DNA of 64,000 nucleotides from Onthovicinus sp900555545 (GCA_949296915.1 CASFPX010000009.1:42980-106979), one strand, 5' to 3'; shown: positions 42,910-51,638, counted from the stretch's first letter. Translations and numbers: made by a program. Notes: generated by a model not told the origin, from the sequence alone.

Positions 42910-43419
42910 TCAGACTTCGGATTGAGCCTCGCGGTAGGTGTTGATGGGGCTTGCGGCGGTTGCGAGCGCTGCGTCCTTTTCCTCCGCAGCCTGTGCCATC
43001 TCCTCGCGCAGGCGGCCATCCATATGGGCGGTGACCTCCGGCTGGGCCAGCAGGATCCCCAGCACATCCAGCCGGGTGGCGATTGCCGCCTCCGCTTCGG
43101 ACTCCCCGGCGGGCGGGTCGGTCTCCCGGTAGGCATCCAGCAGCACTTGTGCGTTGTCCGGACGTGCGAGCAGCTCGGCTGCGGCGGGGCAGCGCTGTGC
43201 AAGATCCTGCACGCCGGAGCGATAGGTGGTGTAGAGATACAGGCATGAGACATCCGGGGAGTCGAGCACCGCCTGAACGAGCGATTCAGTACTCATGGCG
43301 GCCGCCTCCTGAGAGGTGGGTTCGGTTGTATCCGCAGCCGGTGTCTCGGCCTGTCCGCAACTGGACATCAACAGGCTTGCAGTCAAAGCCAACGCTGCTA
43401 AAACCAAGATCTTCTTCAT
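42910..43419 (-). CDS. Lipoprotein of unknown function, paralogue B
   Basis: 169 residues starting at ATG 43419 (GAGGGG 9 bases upstream; the ATG three codons earlier abuts the RBS). Lipobox LLMSSC near residue 20. Same domain as the gene at 40205: AAAMSTESLVQAV, QRCPAAAELLARPDNAQVLLDAY, ETDPP, LGILLAQPEVTA, and PINTY near the end. Not a known family. Unlike paralogue A it points toward, not away from, the ibrAB-like operon. Confidence 0.75.
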   Translation of the reverse strand: MKKILVLAALALTASLLMSSCGQAETPAADTTEPTSQEAAAMSTESLVQAVLDSPDVSCLYLYTTYRSGVQDLAQRCPAAAELLARPDNAQVLLDAYRETDPPAGESEAEAAIATRLDVLGILLAQPEVTAHMDGRLREEMAQAAEEKDAALATAASPINTYREAQSEV

Positions 43420-43644
43420 AAAAATCATCCCCTCATTGAAAATTATTGCGTTTTGGAACCGGGATTGTGGCGTGTGGTGAAAGTTGCTGTGTAAAGGGCG
43501 GTTTCTACCACCTACGACACAACGGCTGGCGGCTCATTTGTGGTAAAGTGAAGCGGCCGGCCGAAAGGAGGGCGGACAGAAAATAAGGGGTATGACATGC
43601 CGATGGGCCGTCATGTCCCTCTTCACAGTCTTACGAACCGGAAT

Positions 43645-43824
43645 TTACTTAACAATATGTGCCGTGATAATTGTATAGCTGTATGAATTGATAGTGATTT
43701 TGATATTTTCAACTTCACAATACCAATTTTTCCATTGTTTGTATATGTTGCGATTTTTTATCCAACACCTTATTTTGTCAATATTATCAAGCAATATCTT
43801 TTTATCTTCCCTTCTTTCTTCTTC
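43645..43824 (-). pseudogene. C-terminal remnant of a DUF3781-type protein
   Basis: A 59-codon frame bounded upstream by a stop and lacking any start codon with RBS. It reads ...DNIDKIRCWIKNRN...WKNWYCEVENIKITIN then SYSYTIITAH and ends IVK-stop. The KNWY...ITIN-SYSYTIITAH ending is what I know as the end of small DUF3781 proteins (about 80 residues); the N-terminal third is missing. Its low GC differs sharply from the neighbours, which suggests acquired and decayed DNA. Confidence 0.5.
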
Positions 43825-43904
43825 TTAAATTCCGATTGATCACTCCCTGAAATTACAAAAATTATAGCACGCAGGAAAAAACGCTTCAAGCCGTCCTTAT
43901 CGCT

Positions 43905-44076
43905 CAAAGTAAGTATTCCATAGTGGCGCACTTACTCACCACCCGCAAGCGGGCGGTGGTAGTGCCTGATGGCAGCCGTGTGATCTCCGAGGGGGACACG
44001 CCAGCAGGCTCCGTCCTGCTTTAGTGCTTTGAGACAACCAAGAGGGGCTTATGCCCTCATTTTTTAAAGCGTGTTC
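43905..44076. other. GC-rich structured element with plus-strand terminator
   Basis: On the plus strand it folds as consecutive hairpins: an outer GCACT/AGTGC helix (43929 to about 43964) around ACCACCCGC/GCGGGCGGTGGT; CGTGT/ACACG (about 43977-44000); AGCAGG/CCTGCT (about 44003-44020); and a final GAGGGGC/GCCCTC stem at about 44042-44059 followed by T6. This could be a small RNA with its terminator. On the minus strand the same bases hold an open frame (TEPAGVSPSEITRLPSGTTT, on to MEYLL and stop at 43909) that may be the tail of a decayed IS605-type TnpB, whose right end makes structured RNA. Neither reading is proven. Confidence 0.4.
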
Positions 44077-44194
44077 TTTTGGGCGGAAAAGCTTGTCATA
44101 GCTTTCGTATAGGCATGAGGAGGGGGTGAGTCAATCTCGGGGTTTATATACAAAGGATGGAGCCATGTTTTACAAAGTGTTCATATTTGAAATA

Positions 44195-44223
44195 TTGACA
44201 TTGCAAAAGGGGGAGCGTATTAT
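44195..44223 (+). promoter_or_regulatory. Promoter of the hrcA-grpE-dnaK-dnaJ operon
   Basis: TTGACA (44195-44200), 17-base spacer, TATTAT (44218-44223), with the CIRCE operator starting 12 bases downstream, near the expected transcription start. Confidence 0.88.
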
Positions 44224-44234
44224 TATAAATAGAA

Positions 44235-44261
44235 TTAGCACTCAGGCATACAGAGTGCTAA
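44235..44261. promoter_or_regulatory. CIRCE operator (perfect)
   Basis: TTAGCACTC-N9-GAGTGCTAA with no mismatch, in the 5' leader of hrcA. Classical HrcA binding site giving autoregulation of the heat-shock operon. Confidence 0.97.
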
Positions 44262-44289
44262 TTGAGTAAAAATGGAGGAGGGCCTTGGG

Positions 44290-45330
44290 ATGGAGTTGTC
44301 CGAACGGAAGAGAAAAATTCTGGCGGCGGTCGTTGAGTTGTACATCAAGACGGGCGAGCCGGTCGGTTCCAAGGCACTCTGCGAACTGCCGGAGCTCTCC
44401 GTCTCCTCCGCGACCATTCGGAACGAGATGTCGGAGCTCGCGGAGATGGGGCTGCTTGAGCAGCCGCACACCTCTGCCGGACGGATCCCCTCGCAGGAGG
44501 GATACCGCTACTATATCGATCACCTGATGGGCCGCCATGAGCTGACGGCCGCGCAGCGCCGCCGAATGGACGGGTTGTTCAGCCTGAACCCCGGCGATCC
44601 GGAGAAGGTGCTCGGCCAGGCGAGTGAGGTGCTCGCCGATATCACGAACTGTGCGGCGGTCTCCACCACCCCGGCGGACGCCCAGGCGACCATTAAGCGT
44701 GTGGAGCTGGTCCCGGTCTCGTCCAGTACGGCGATGATCGTGCTGCTGACCACCTCCGGGATTCTCAAGAGCGGGCTGTGCCGCACCATGGCCCCCATTG
44801 ATGCGTCATTCCGCGCCACATTTGCAAACATTGTGGAGCAGCACTTTACCGGCCACCCCGTGTCGGAGCTCTCCGTCCCGCAGATCCAGACGCTGGCAGC
44901 TTCCCTGGGGGAGTACGCGCTGACGATGAGCCCCCTGCTCATCACCCTGGCACAGCTTGCGCATGAGGCGGCTCAGGCGGAGATCCTGCTCGACGGCCAG
45001 ACCAATCTGCTCAGCTACGATGGCCGCGGTATGGATGTGCGCGAAACGCTCGAGTTCCTGCGCGATACGGCGCCGTTGGAGCAGCTGGTCCGCAGCGGCA
45101 GGGAGCGGATGCAGGTGTTTATCGGCAGTGAGAACGTGTTCCGCCAGCTGCGCAACTTCAGCATGATCCTCGCCCCCTATAAGCTCGCAGGCCGGCCCGG
45201 CGGTACGATCGGCATCATCGGCCCGACGCGTATGGATTATGCGTCCTTGATCCCGCACATCGAATATCTGTCCGCCATTGTCGGCAAACTGTTATCAGAG
45301 GCGCTTGGCGACGATTCCGCGATTTTATAA
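44290..45330 (+). CDS. hrcA: Heat-inducible transcription repressor HrcA
   Basis: 346 residues. N-terminal winged helix (KRKILAAVVELYIKTGEPVG, SSATIRNEMSELAEMGLL, HTSAGRIPSQEGYRYYID) and C-terminal GAF-like ligand domain ending in GTIGIIGPTRMDY. It represses genes with CIRCE and is kept active by chaperonin. Start at ATG 44290 with GGAGGAGG 8 bases upstream. Two CIRCE sites lie in this window, here and before hsp20. Confidence 0.97.
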   Translation: MELSERKRKILAAVVELYIKTGEPVGSKALCELPELSVSSATIRNEMSELAEMGLLEQPHTSAGRIPSQEGYRYYIDHLMGRHELTAAQRRRMDGLFSLNPGDPEKVLGQASEVLADITNCAAVSTTPADAQATIKRVELVPVSSSTAMIVLLTTSGILKSGLCRTMAPIDASFRATFANIVEQHFTGHPVSELSVPQIQTLAASLGEYALTMSPLLITLAQLAHEAAQAEILLDGQTNLLSYDGRGMDVRETLEFLRDTAPLEQLVRSGRERMQVFIGSENVFRQLRNFSMILAPYKLAGRPGGTIGIIGPTRMDYASLIPHIEYLSAIVGKLLSEALGDDSAIL

Positions 45331-45352
45331 CACAGAATCAGGAGATGACATC

Positions 45353-45922
45353 ATGAAGGAAAAAGAAACCCGCACGCCTGCGGAGGAACCGGAGACGGAA
45401 CAGTCCACCGGCGAGCCGGCGGCAGAAGAAAAAAAGCCCAAGGAGAAAAAGGATAAAAAATCCAAGGGCCCCACAGTTGAGGAGATCCGGGCGGACTATG
45501 AAAAGGCCCTGAAAGAGCGGGACGACAAGTTTATGCGTCTGGCTGCGGAGTACGATAACTTCCGCAAGCGTTCCTCCCGCGAGCGGGAAGGCGTTTATAC
45601 CGACGCGACGATCGACGCTGTCAAGGAGATGCTGCCCGTGCTTGATAACTTGGAGCGCGCGCTGGCGCAGGAGAATGCGAGCGCGGAGGACTTGGGCAAG
45701 GGGCTGCAGATGACGCTCGACCAGTTTGCCAAGGCTTTTGAAAAGCTGGGCGTGGAAGCGTTTGGCGCCCGTGGGGACGCCTTCGATCCCCAGATCCACA
45801 ACGCCGTTATGCAGGCGGAGGATGACGAGCTGGAGGAGAATCAGATCGCACAGGTGTTTGCCAAAGGGTATAAGATCGGCGATAAGGTGATCCGCCACGC
45901 GATGGTACAGGTGGCCCAATGA
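45353..45922 (+). CDS. grpE: Nucleotide exchange factor GrpE
   Basis: 189-residue DnaK co-chaperone. A charged, low-complexity N-terminus (Glu/Lys/Pro/Thr-rich, about 45 residues) precedes the coiled coil (EIRADYEKALKERDDKFMRL) and the GrpE head (RAEYDNFRKRSSRE-like segment, LPVLDNLERAL, GDAFDPQIHNAV, VFAKGYKIGDKVIRHAMV). Start ATG 45353 with AGGAGA 7 bases upstream. Confidence 0.96.
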   Translation: MKEKETRTPAEEPETEQSTGEPAAEEKKPKEKKDKKSKGPTVEEIRADYEKALKERDDKFMRLAAEYDNFRKRSSREREGVYTDATIDAVKEMLPVLDNLERALAQENASAEDLGKGLQMTLDQFAKAFEKLGVEAFGARGDAFDPQIHNAVMQAEDDELEENQIAQVFAKGYKIGDKVIRHAMVQVAQ

Positions 45923-46026
45923 ATGTTTGAAGATACTTTATCGTGTGTTCTTCATCCGTTCAAAAACGGCCTTTAAAATATAAAATAATTTGAAAAGACA
46001 GCTTATTGCTTAGGAGGCAGTTTGTT

Positions 46027-47886
46027 ATGAGTAAGATCATTGGTATTGACTTAGGTACAACGAATTCATGTGTCGCTGTAATTGAGGGCGGCGAGCCCAC
46101 AGTAATCCCGAACCCGGAGGGCGCCCGGACGACTCCGTCCGTCGTCGCTTTCTCCAAGACGGGTGAGCGTTTGGTCGGCCAGGTGGCAAAGCGTCAGGCT
46201 ATCACCAACCCGGATCGCACCGTATCCTCCATCAAAAGGCACATGGGCTCCGATTACCATGTGGATATTGACGGCAAAAAATACACCCCGCAGGAGATCT
46301 CCGCGATGATCCTGCAAAAGCTGAAATCCGATGCCGAGGCCTATCTGGGCGAGACAGTCACCGAGGCGGTCATCACCGTTCCTGCGTATTTCACAGACTC
46401 CCAGCGTCAGGCCACCAAGGATGCCGGTAAGATTGCCGGCCTGGAGGTCAAGCGTATCATCAATGAGCCGACGGCAGCCGCGTTGGCCTACGGTATTGAT
46501 AAAGAGGCCGACCAGAAGGTCATGGTTTACGACTTGGGCGGCGGTACGTTCGATGTCTCCATCATTGAGATGGGCGACGGTGTTCAGGAAGTTTTGGCAA
46601 CCGCCGGTAACAACCGCTTGGGCGGCGACGATTTTGACCAGCGCATCATCGACTGGCTGGCAGATTCCTTCAAGCAGGAGCAGGGCGTCGACCTGCGCGG
46701 CGACAAGATGGCTATGCAGCGCCTGAAGGAGGCCGCGGAGAAGGCGAAGATCGAACTCTCCGGCATGACGATCTCTACCATCAGCCTGCCGTTCATCACG
46801 GCGGACGCCACCGGCCCCAAGCACCTGGAAATGACGCTCACCCGCGCCAAGTTCAACGAGATGACGGCCGATCTGGTCGAGGCCACGATGGGCCCGGTGC
46901 GCCAGGCGCTGTCCGACTCCGGTCTGAACGTCAGCGATATTGACAAGGTCCTGATGGTCGGCGGCTCCTCCAGGATCCCGGCGGTCCAGGAGGCTGTGAA
47001 GAAGATCATCGGCAAGGATCCGTTCAAGGGTATCAACCCCGATGAGTGCGTGGCCATCGGCGCTTCCATTCAGGGCGGTGTGCTCGGCGGCGATGTCAAG
47101 GGCCTGCTGCTGCTCGACGTGACTCCGCTGTCCCTCGGCATTGAGACCATGGGCGGCATCAACACCAAGATTATTGACCGCAACACCACCATCCCCACTA
47201 AGAAGAGCCAGATCTTCTCCACGGCGGCGGATAACCAGACCTCTGTTGAGGTGCACGTCCTCCAGGGCGAGCGTGAGTTTGCAAAAGATAACAAGACGCT
47301 CGGCGTCTTCCACCTGGACGGCATCCTCCCGGCGCGCCGCGGCGTCCCGCAGATCGAAGTTACCTTCGACATCGATGCGAACGGCATCGTCCACGTATCC
47401 GCCAAGGACCTTGGCACCGGTAAGGAGCAGTCGATTTCCATCACCTCCTCCACCAACATGTCCAAGGACGATATCGACAAGGCTGTCAAAGAGGCTGAGA
47501 AGTATGCCGAGGAGGATAAGAAGCGCCGTGAGGAGGTCGACGTGCGCAATGCGGCCGACCAGACGGTCTTCCAGTGCGAGAAGATCATCGCCGATGAGGG
47601 CGACAAGTTCTCCGAGAGCGACAAGAACGAGCTCAAGGAGAAGATCGAGGCGCTCAAGACTGCGCTCTCCGGCACGGATATTGAGGCCATCAAGAGCAGG
47701 CAGGAGGAGCTGAACAAGAAGTTCTACGAGGTCTCTGAAAAGCTGTATCAGAGTGCGCAGCAGGCGGCCGGCGCTCAGCCCGGCGCAGATGCAGGTGCGC
47801 AGCAGAATGCGAACGGCACCGATGCCAACGGATACTACGAGGCGGACTATAAGGATGTCTCCGACGATCCGAACAAGAATAATTAA
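46027..47886 (+). CDS. dnaK: Chaperone DnaK (Hsp70)
   Basis: 619 residues. ATPase domain with IGIDLGTTNSCVAV, the connect and adenosine motifs VPAYFTDSQRQATKDAG, DLGGGTFDVS and VGGSSRIPAVQ, the linker LLLDVTPLSLGIE, the substrate-binding beta domain and helical lid, and a Gly/Ala/Gln/Asn-rich C-terminal tail. Folding and repair of cytosolic proteins with GrpE and DnaJ. RBS TAGGAGG lies 9 bases before ATG. Confidence 0.98.
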   Translation: MSKIIGIDLGTTNSCVAVIEGGEPTVIPNPEGARTTPSVVAFSKTGERLVGQVAKRQAITNPDRTVSSIKRHMGSDYHVDIDGKKYTPQEISAMILQKLKSDAEAYLGETVTEAVITVPAYFTDSQRQATKDAGKIAGLEVKRIINEPTAAALAYGIDKEADQKVMVYDLGGGTFDVSIIEMGDGVQEVLATAGNNRLGGDDFDQRIIDWLADSFKQEQGVDLRGDKMAMQRLKEAAEKAKIELSGMTISTISLPFITADATGPKHLEMTLTRAKFNEMTADLVEATMGPVRQALSDSGLNVSDIDKVLMVGGSSRIPAVQEAVKKIIGKDPFKGINPDECVAIGASIQGGVLGGDVKGLLLLDVTPLSLGIETMGGINTKIIDRNTTIPTKKSQIFSTAADNQTSVEVHVLQGEREFAKDNKTLGVFHLDGILPARRGVPQIEVTFDIDANGIVHVSAKDLGTGKEQSISITSSTNMSKDDIDKAVKEAEKYAEEDKKRREEVDVRNAADQTVFQCEKIIADEGDKFSESDKNELKEKIEALKTALSGTDIEAIKSRQEELNKKFYEVSEKLYQSAQQAAGAQPGADAGAQQNANGTDANGYYEADYKDVSDDPNKNN

Positions 47887-47962
47887 CAATTTCTTCATTG
47901 CATTTTTGTGTAGAATGAAGTAGAATTTTCGGTGAAAGAATGGGTTCACCGGTTGTTGACGC

Positions 47963-47985
47963 GGGGCGGCAGCATGTGCCGCCCC
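47963..47985 (+). promoter_or_regulatory. Intercistronic hairpin between dnaK and dnaJ
   Basis: Stem GGGGCGGC / GCCGCCCC, 7-base loop, no T run. Probably an mRNA-stabilising or partial-termination structure that lowers dnaJ relative to dnaK. Confidence 0.5.
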
Positions 47986-48031
47986 TTGTCGGCGAATTGA
48001 ATCCAATTGTGACGAAAAGGAGAGACAGAGC

Positions 48032-49183
48032 TTGCCTGATAAGCGCGATTATTACGAGGTGCTCGGCGTCAGCCGGAATGCAACCGAGGATGAAATTAAA
48101 AAGGCGTACCGTCAGCTCGCCAAAAAATACCACCCGGATCTGAACCCCGGCAACAAGGAGGCCGAGGCCAAGTTCAAGGAGGCCAACGAGGCGTACGAGG
48201 TGCTGTCCAATAAGGAGAAAAAGGCGCGCTACGACCAGTTCGGCCACGCGGGCGTGGATCCCAACGCTGCGGCGGGAGGACCCGGCGGCGCAGGCTTTGA
48301 CTTTGACTTTGGCGATATTTTCAGCTCGTTCTTTGGCGGCGGGTTTGGCGGGGATCCGTTTGGCTCCCGCGGCTCCAACCCCAATGCGCCGCAGCGGGGC
48401 AGCGATACCACTGTCAGCATTACCATCTCCTTTGAGGAGGCGGCCAAGGGCTGCACCCGGATTGTGGAGGTGCCGCGCGTGGAGAAGTGCTCCGAGTGCG
48501 GCGGTTCCGGTGCCAAAAAGGGGACCAGCCCCGTACAGTGCCCGGAGTGCCATGGCCGCGGCCATATCCAGACCCAGCAGCGCACGCCGTTCGGTGTGAT
48601 CTCTACCTCCAAGGCGTGCCCGCGCTGCGGCGGTAAGGGGACGATCATCAAGGAGCCTTGCACCAAGTGCCACGGCAGCGGGCGCATCCGCAACACGCGT
48701 AAGATCGAGGTGAAGATTCCGGCTGGAATCGACGACCGCCAGATCGTCAATGTGCGCGGCAACGGCAATGAGGGGATCAACGGCGGCCCCGCAGGCGACT
48801 TGCGGATTGCCGTCAATGTGCGGCCGCACCCGATCTTTGAACGCGACGGTTATGATGTCTGGTGCGATGTGGAGATCACGTTCGGTCAGGCGGCGCTCGG
48901 CGCGGAGGTCATGGTGCCCACCCTCGATGGAAAAGTGCGTTACAGCGTCCATCCCGGCACACAGCCCGGTGATGTGTTCAAGCTGCGCGGCAAGGGAATC
49001 CCCAATATCAACGGCCGCGGGCGCGGCGACCAGCTGGTGCGCGTGATCGTAAAGGTCCCCAAGGATCTGACAGACCGCCAGAAGGAGCTGCTCAAGGAGT
49101 TTGACGCCATTTCAGGCGTTAAAACCGGCGACGGAGAGAAAAAAGGGTTCTTTGATAAATTCAAAGAGAATTTAAAGGGTTAA
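48032..49183 (+). CDS. dnaJ: Chaperone DnaJ (Hsp40)
   Basis: 383 residues. J domain with YHPD, a Gly/Phe-rich linker (GAGFDFDFGDIFSSFFGGGFGG in two parts), four CxxCxGxG zinc repeats (CSECGGSG, CPECHGRG, CPRCGGKG, CTKCHGSG), and C-terminal substrate-binding domains. TTG start at 48032 with AAAGGAG 10 bases upstream; the sequence PDKRDYYEVLG follows directly, so the start is secure. Confidence 0.96.
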   Translation: MPDKRDYYEVLGVSRNATEDEIKKAYRQLAKKYHPDLNPGNKEAEAKFKEANEAYEVLSNKEKKARYDQFGHAGVDPNAAAGGPGGAGFDFDFGDIFSSFFGGGFGGDPFGSRGSNPNAPQRGSDTTVSITISFEEAAKGCTRIVEVPRVEKCSECGGSGAKKGTSPVQCPECHGRGHIQTQQRTPFGVISTSKACPRCGGKGTIIKEPCTKCHGSGRIRNTRKIEVKIPAGIDDRQIVNVRGNGNEGINGGPAGDLRIAVNVRPHPIFERDGYDVWCDVEITFGQAALGAEVMVPTLDGKVRYSVHPGTQPGDVFKLRGKGIPNINGRGRGDQLVRVIVKVPKDLTDRQKELLKEFDAISGVKTGDGEKKGFFDKFKENLKG

Positions 49184-49192
49184 CGAAAATCC

Positions 49193-49236
49193 AAGAGCCG
49201 TCCGGCTGCAATGACTGCGGCTGGACGGCTCTTTTG
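49193..49236 (+). terminator. Terminator of the hrcA-dnaJ operon
   Basis: Long stem starting AAGAGCCGTCC paired with GGACGGCTCTT, with inner pairs and a small loop, then TTTTG. Confidence 0.88.
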
Positions 49237-49263
49237 TGCACTGTAAAATGTACAGAACAAAAT

Positions 49264-49293
49264 CCGGCCCGGAGATATTTGCCTCCGGGCCGG
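49264..49293 (-). terminator. Terminator of serA
   Basis: Perfect 11-base stem CCGGCCCGGAG / CTCCGGGCCGG; on the minus strand it is followed by ATTTTGTT. Confidence 0.82.
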
Positions 49294-49315
49294 TGTTGGA
49301 GCTTTGTGGAAAAAT

Positions 49316-50485
49316 TTACTGTCGGATCGTACGGACCTTGATTACACCGTCAATGGCGGCGATGGCGTCCTCCGTCTCCTTGCCCACAACCGCGTCGCAG
49401 TCGGCGATGGTGTAGGCGTAGTCCTTCTTGGACTTGTTAATCAGGTTGTCGATGTTGACGCCGGCCTCCGTGATGGCAGCCGTCACCTGAGAGAGCATGG
49501 TGGGGATGTTGCGGTGGATCACACAGATGCGGCACGCGCCCGTACGTGCGGCGGAGACGTTCGGCAGGTTGACGGAGTTGGTGATATTGCCGTTCTCCAG
49601 ATAATCCATCAGCTCGCGCGCCGCCATGGCCGCGCAGTTGTCCTCGCTCTCCGGGGTGGAGGCGCCCAGGTGCGGGATGGCGATCACGCCCGTCGCGCCC
49701 AGCATCTCGTCTGTCGGGAAGTCGGTCACATAGGCTGCCACCTTGCCCTCGGCCAGAGCTGCCAGGATATCGGCGCTGTTGACCAGATCGCCGCGCGCGA
49801 AGTTCAGGATGCGGACGCCGTCCTTCATGGTGGCGATGGTCTCCGCGCGGACGAGGCCGCGTGTCTCATCGGTGAGCGGTACGTGTACGGTGATATAATC
49901 GCAGTTTTCGAAGATCTCCTTCAGGTCGCCTGCGTGGTGGATCGTGGTGGACAGGGACCACGCCGCATCCACGGAGAGGTACGGATCGTAACCATAGACC
50001 TCCATGCCCAGCGCCTCAGCGGCGTTGGCCACCAGGATGCCGATCGCGCCCAGTCCGATCACGCCGAGCTTTTTGCCCTTGATCTCCGGGCCGGCAAAGG
50101 CAGACTTGCCCTTTTCCACCTGTTTGGAGACCTGGTCTCCCTGCCCCTTGAGCGTCTTGCACCAGTCGATGGCGGGGACGATTTTGCGGGAGGAGAGGAG
50201 CATCGCGCACAGCACAAGCTCCTTGACGGCGTTTGCGTTTGCGCCCGGGGTGTTGAATACGGCCACGCCGTTCTCGCTCATCTTATCCACTGGGATGTTG
50301 TTGACGCCGGCGCCCGCGCGCGCGACGGCGATGGTGTTCGGATCCAGCTCCATCTCGTGCATGGAGGCGGAGCGGACGATGATCGCGTCGGGGGCGGCAA
50401 AGTCGTCCCCGCAGGTGTATTTGGATGTGTCAAAGGCGCCCAGGCCGGCCTTGGAAATTTTATTGAGTGTCTTGATCTGATACAT
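49316..50485 (-). CDS. serA: D-3-phosphoglycerate dehydrogenase
   Basis: First step of serine synthesis. 389 residues: substrate domain, Rossmann domain (GVIGLGAIGILVANAAE, then YDPYLS for NAD), the catalytic segment FARGDLVNSADI with Arg, the acid in DNCAAMAAREL, and HLGAST-type His region, then a C-terminal ACT domain of about 75 residues (TGACRICVIHRNIPTML). This is the short ACT-type form. It follows serC by 20 bases in one operon. Confidence 0.93.
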   Translation of the reverse strand: MYQIKTLNKISKAGLGAFDTSKYTCGDDFAAPDAIIVRSASMHEMELDPNTIAVARAGAGVNNIPVDKMSENGVAVFNTPGANANAVKELVLCAMLLSSRKIVPAIDWCKTLKGQGDQVSKQVEKGKSAFAGPEIKGKKLGVIGLGAIGILVANAAEALGMEVYGYDPYLSVDAAWSLSTTIHHAGDLKEIFENCDYITVHVPLTDETRGLVRAETIATMKDGVRILNFARGDLVNSADILAALAEGKVAAYVTDFPTDEMLGATGVIAIPHLGASTPESEDNCAAMAARELMDYLENGNITNSVNLPNVSAARTGACRICVIHRNIPTMLSQVTAAITEAGVNIDNLINKSKKDYAYTIADCDAVVGKETEDAIAAIDGVIKVRTIRQ

Positions 50486-50505
50486 GGAACGGTTCTCCCT
50501 CTTCT

Positions 50506-51588
50506 TTATTTATTCTCGGCCTCAAACTTCTTCATGAATTCGACAAGCGCCTTGACGCCCTCGATCGGCATGGCGTTGTAGATGGAGGCGCGCATACCAC
50601 CCACGGTGCGGTGGCCCTTCAGGTTGACAAAGCCGGCCGCTGTGGCCTCCTTGATGAACTTGGCGTTGAGCTCATCGCTGCCGGTGACAAACGGGACGTT
50701 CATCAGGGAGCGGTCCTCCTTGACGACAGTGCCGTGGAACATCTGGCTCTCGTCCAGGAAGTCATACAGCACCTTGGCCTTGGCCTCGTTGCGTACCTTC
50801 ATGGCCTCCAGGCCGCCGAGGGATTTGATCCACTCGAGCACCAGCTTGCAGATGTAGATGGTATAGCACGGCGGCGTGTTGTAGAGGGAGTCCGCATCCG
50901 CCTGCGTCTTGTAGTCAAGCATGATGGGGGTGATATCGCGTGCGTGGCCGATCAAATCCTCGCGGATGATGACGACCGTCAGGCCGGCCGGGGCGATATT
51001 CTTCTGCGCGCCGCCATAGATCACGCCAAATTTGGTCACATCCATCGGCTCGGACAGGAAGCAGGAGGAGATGTCCGCCACCAGCGGGACGTTCCCGGTG
51101 TCGGGCAGCTCGTGGTACTTGGTGCCGTAGATGGTGTTGTTCATGCAGATGTAGAAATAGTCCGCATCCGGGGTAAAGGTGCTCTTGTCGAGCTTCGGAA
51201 TGTAGGAGAAGGTTTTGTCCTTGGAGGAGGCGACCACATTCACCTCTCCATAGCGGGCGGCCTCCTTGGCGGCCTTGTTGGCCCACTGGCCGGTGATGAC
51301 GTAGTCGGCCTTGCCGCTGCCGTTCATCAGGTTGAGCGGGATCGCGGAGAACTGCGTGGACGCACCGCCCTGCAGGAACAAAACTTTATAGTTATCCGGG
51401 ATGTTCATCAGCTCGCGGAAGAGGGCCTCCGCCGACTTGATGATATCGTCAAACTCCTTGGAGCGGTGGGACATCTCCATCACCGATTGGCCACATCCGT
51501 GGTAGTCGAGCATTTCCGCTGCGGCGGTCTTCAGGACCTCCTCGGGCAGCATGGATGGGCCTGCTGAAAAGTTGTAAACACGAGCCAT
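50506..51588 (-). CDS. serC: Phosphoserine aminotransferase
   Basis: Second step of serine synthesis (also pyridoxal phosphate synthesis in some bacteria). 360 residues, the family length. Motifs: YNFSAGPSMLPEEVL at the N-terminus, GGASTQFSAIPLNL, the PLP Lys in YGGAQKNIAPAGL, and HRTVGGMRASIYNAMP at the end. Start at ATG 51588 with GAGGAAG 6 bases upstream. No serB is seen nearby. Confidence 0.95.
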   Translation of the reverse strand: MARVYNFSAGPSMLPEEVLKTAAAEMLDYHGCGQSVMEMSHRSKEFDDIIKSAEALFRELMNIPDNYKVLFLQGGASTQFSAIPLNLMNGSGKADYVITGQWANKAAKEAARYGEVNVVASSKDKTFSYIPKLDKSTFTPDADYFYICMNNTIYGTKYHELPDTGNVPLVADISSCFLSEPMDVTKFGVIYGGAQKNIAPAGLTVVIIREDLIGHARDITPIMLDYKTQADADSLYNTPPCYTIYICKLVLEWIKSLGGLEAMKVRNEAKAKVLYDFLDESQMFHGTVVKEDRSLMNVPFVTGSDELNAKFIKEATAAGFVNLKGHRTVGGMRASIYNAMPIEGVKALVEFMKKFEAENK

Positions 51589-51638
51589 AAAAAATCTTCC
51601 TCTCAAAAATCATTGTGCCCACCATGGGCTGGCGGGAA

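Larger units (their letters stand above)
43420..44289. other. 870-base accessory gap with gene remnants
   Basis: No intact gene. From the left: about 180 bases of unremarkable upstream sequence; a short hairpin near 43596-43620 (GACATG / CATGTC); an AT-rich block 43640-43870 holding a minus-strand DUF3781-like fragment; a GC-rich structured block 43905-44076; then the hrcA promoter and CIRCE. The sharp base-composition changes suggest successive insertions and decay. Confidence 0.6.

Noticed and set aside
46066..48006. 646-codon minus-strand frame across dnaK
   Set aside because: It is the antisense shadow of dnaK; similar shadows cover uxaC, serA and serC. None has an RBS or family motifs.
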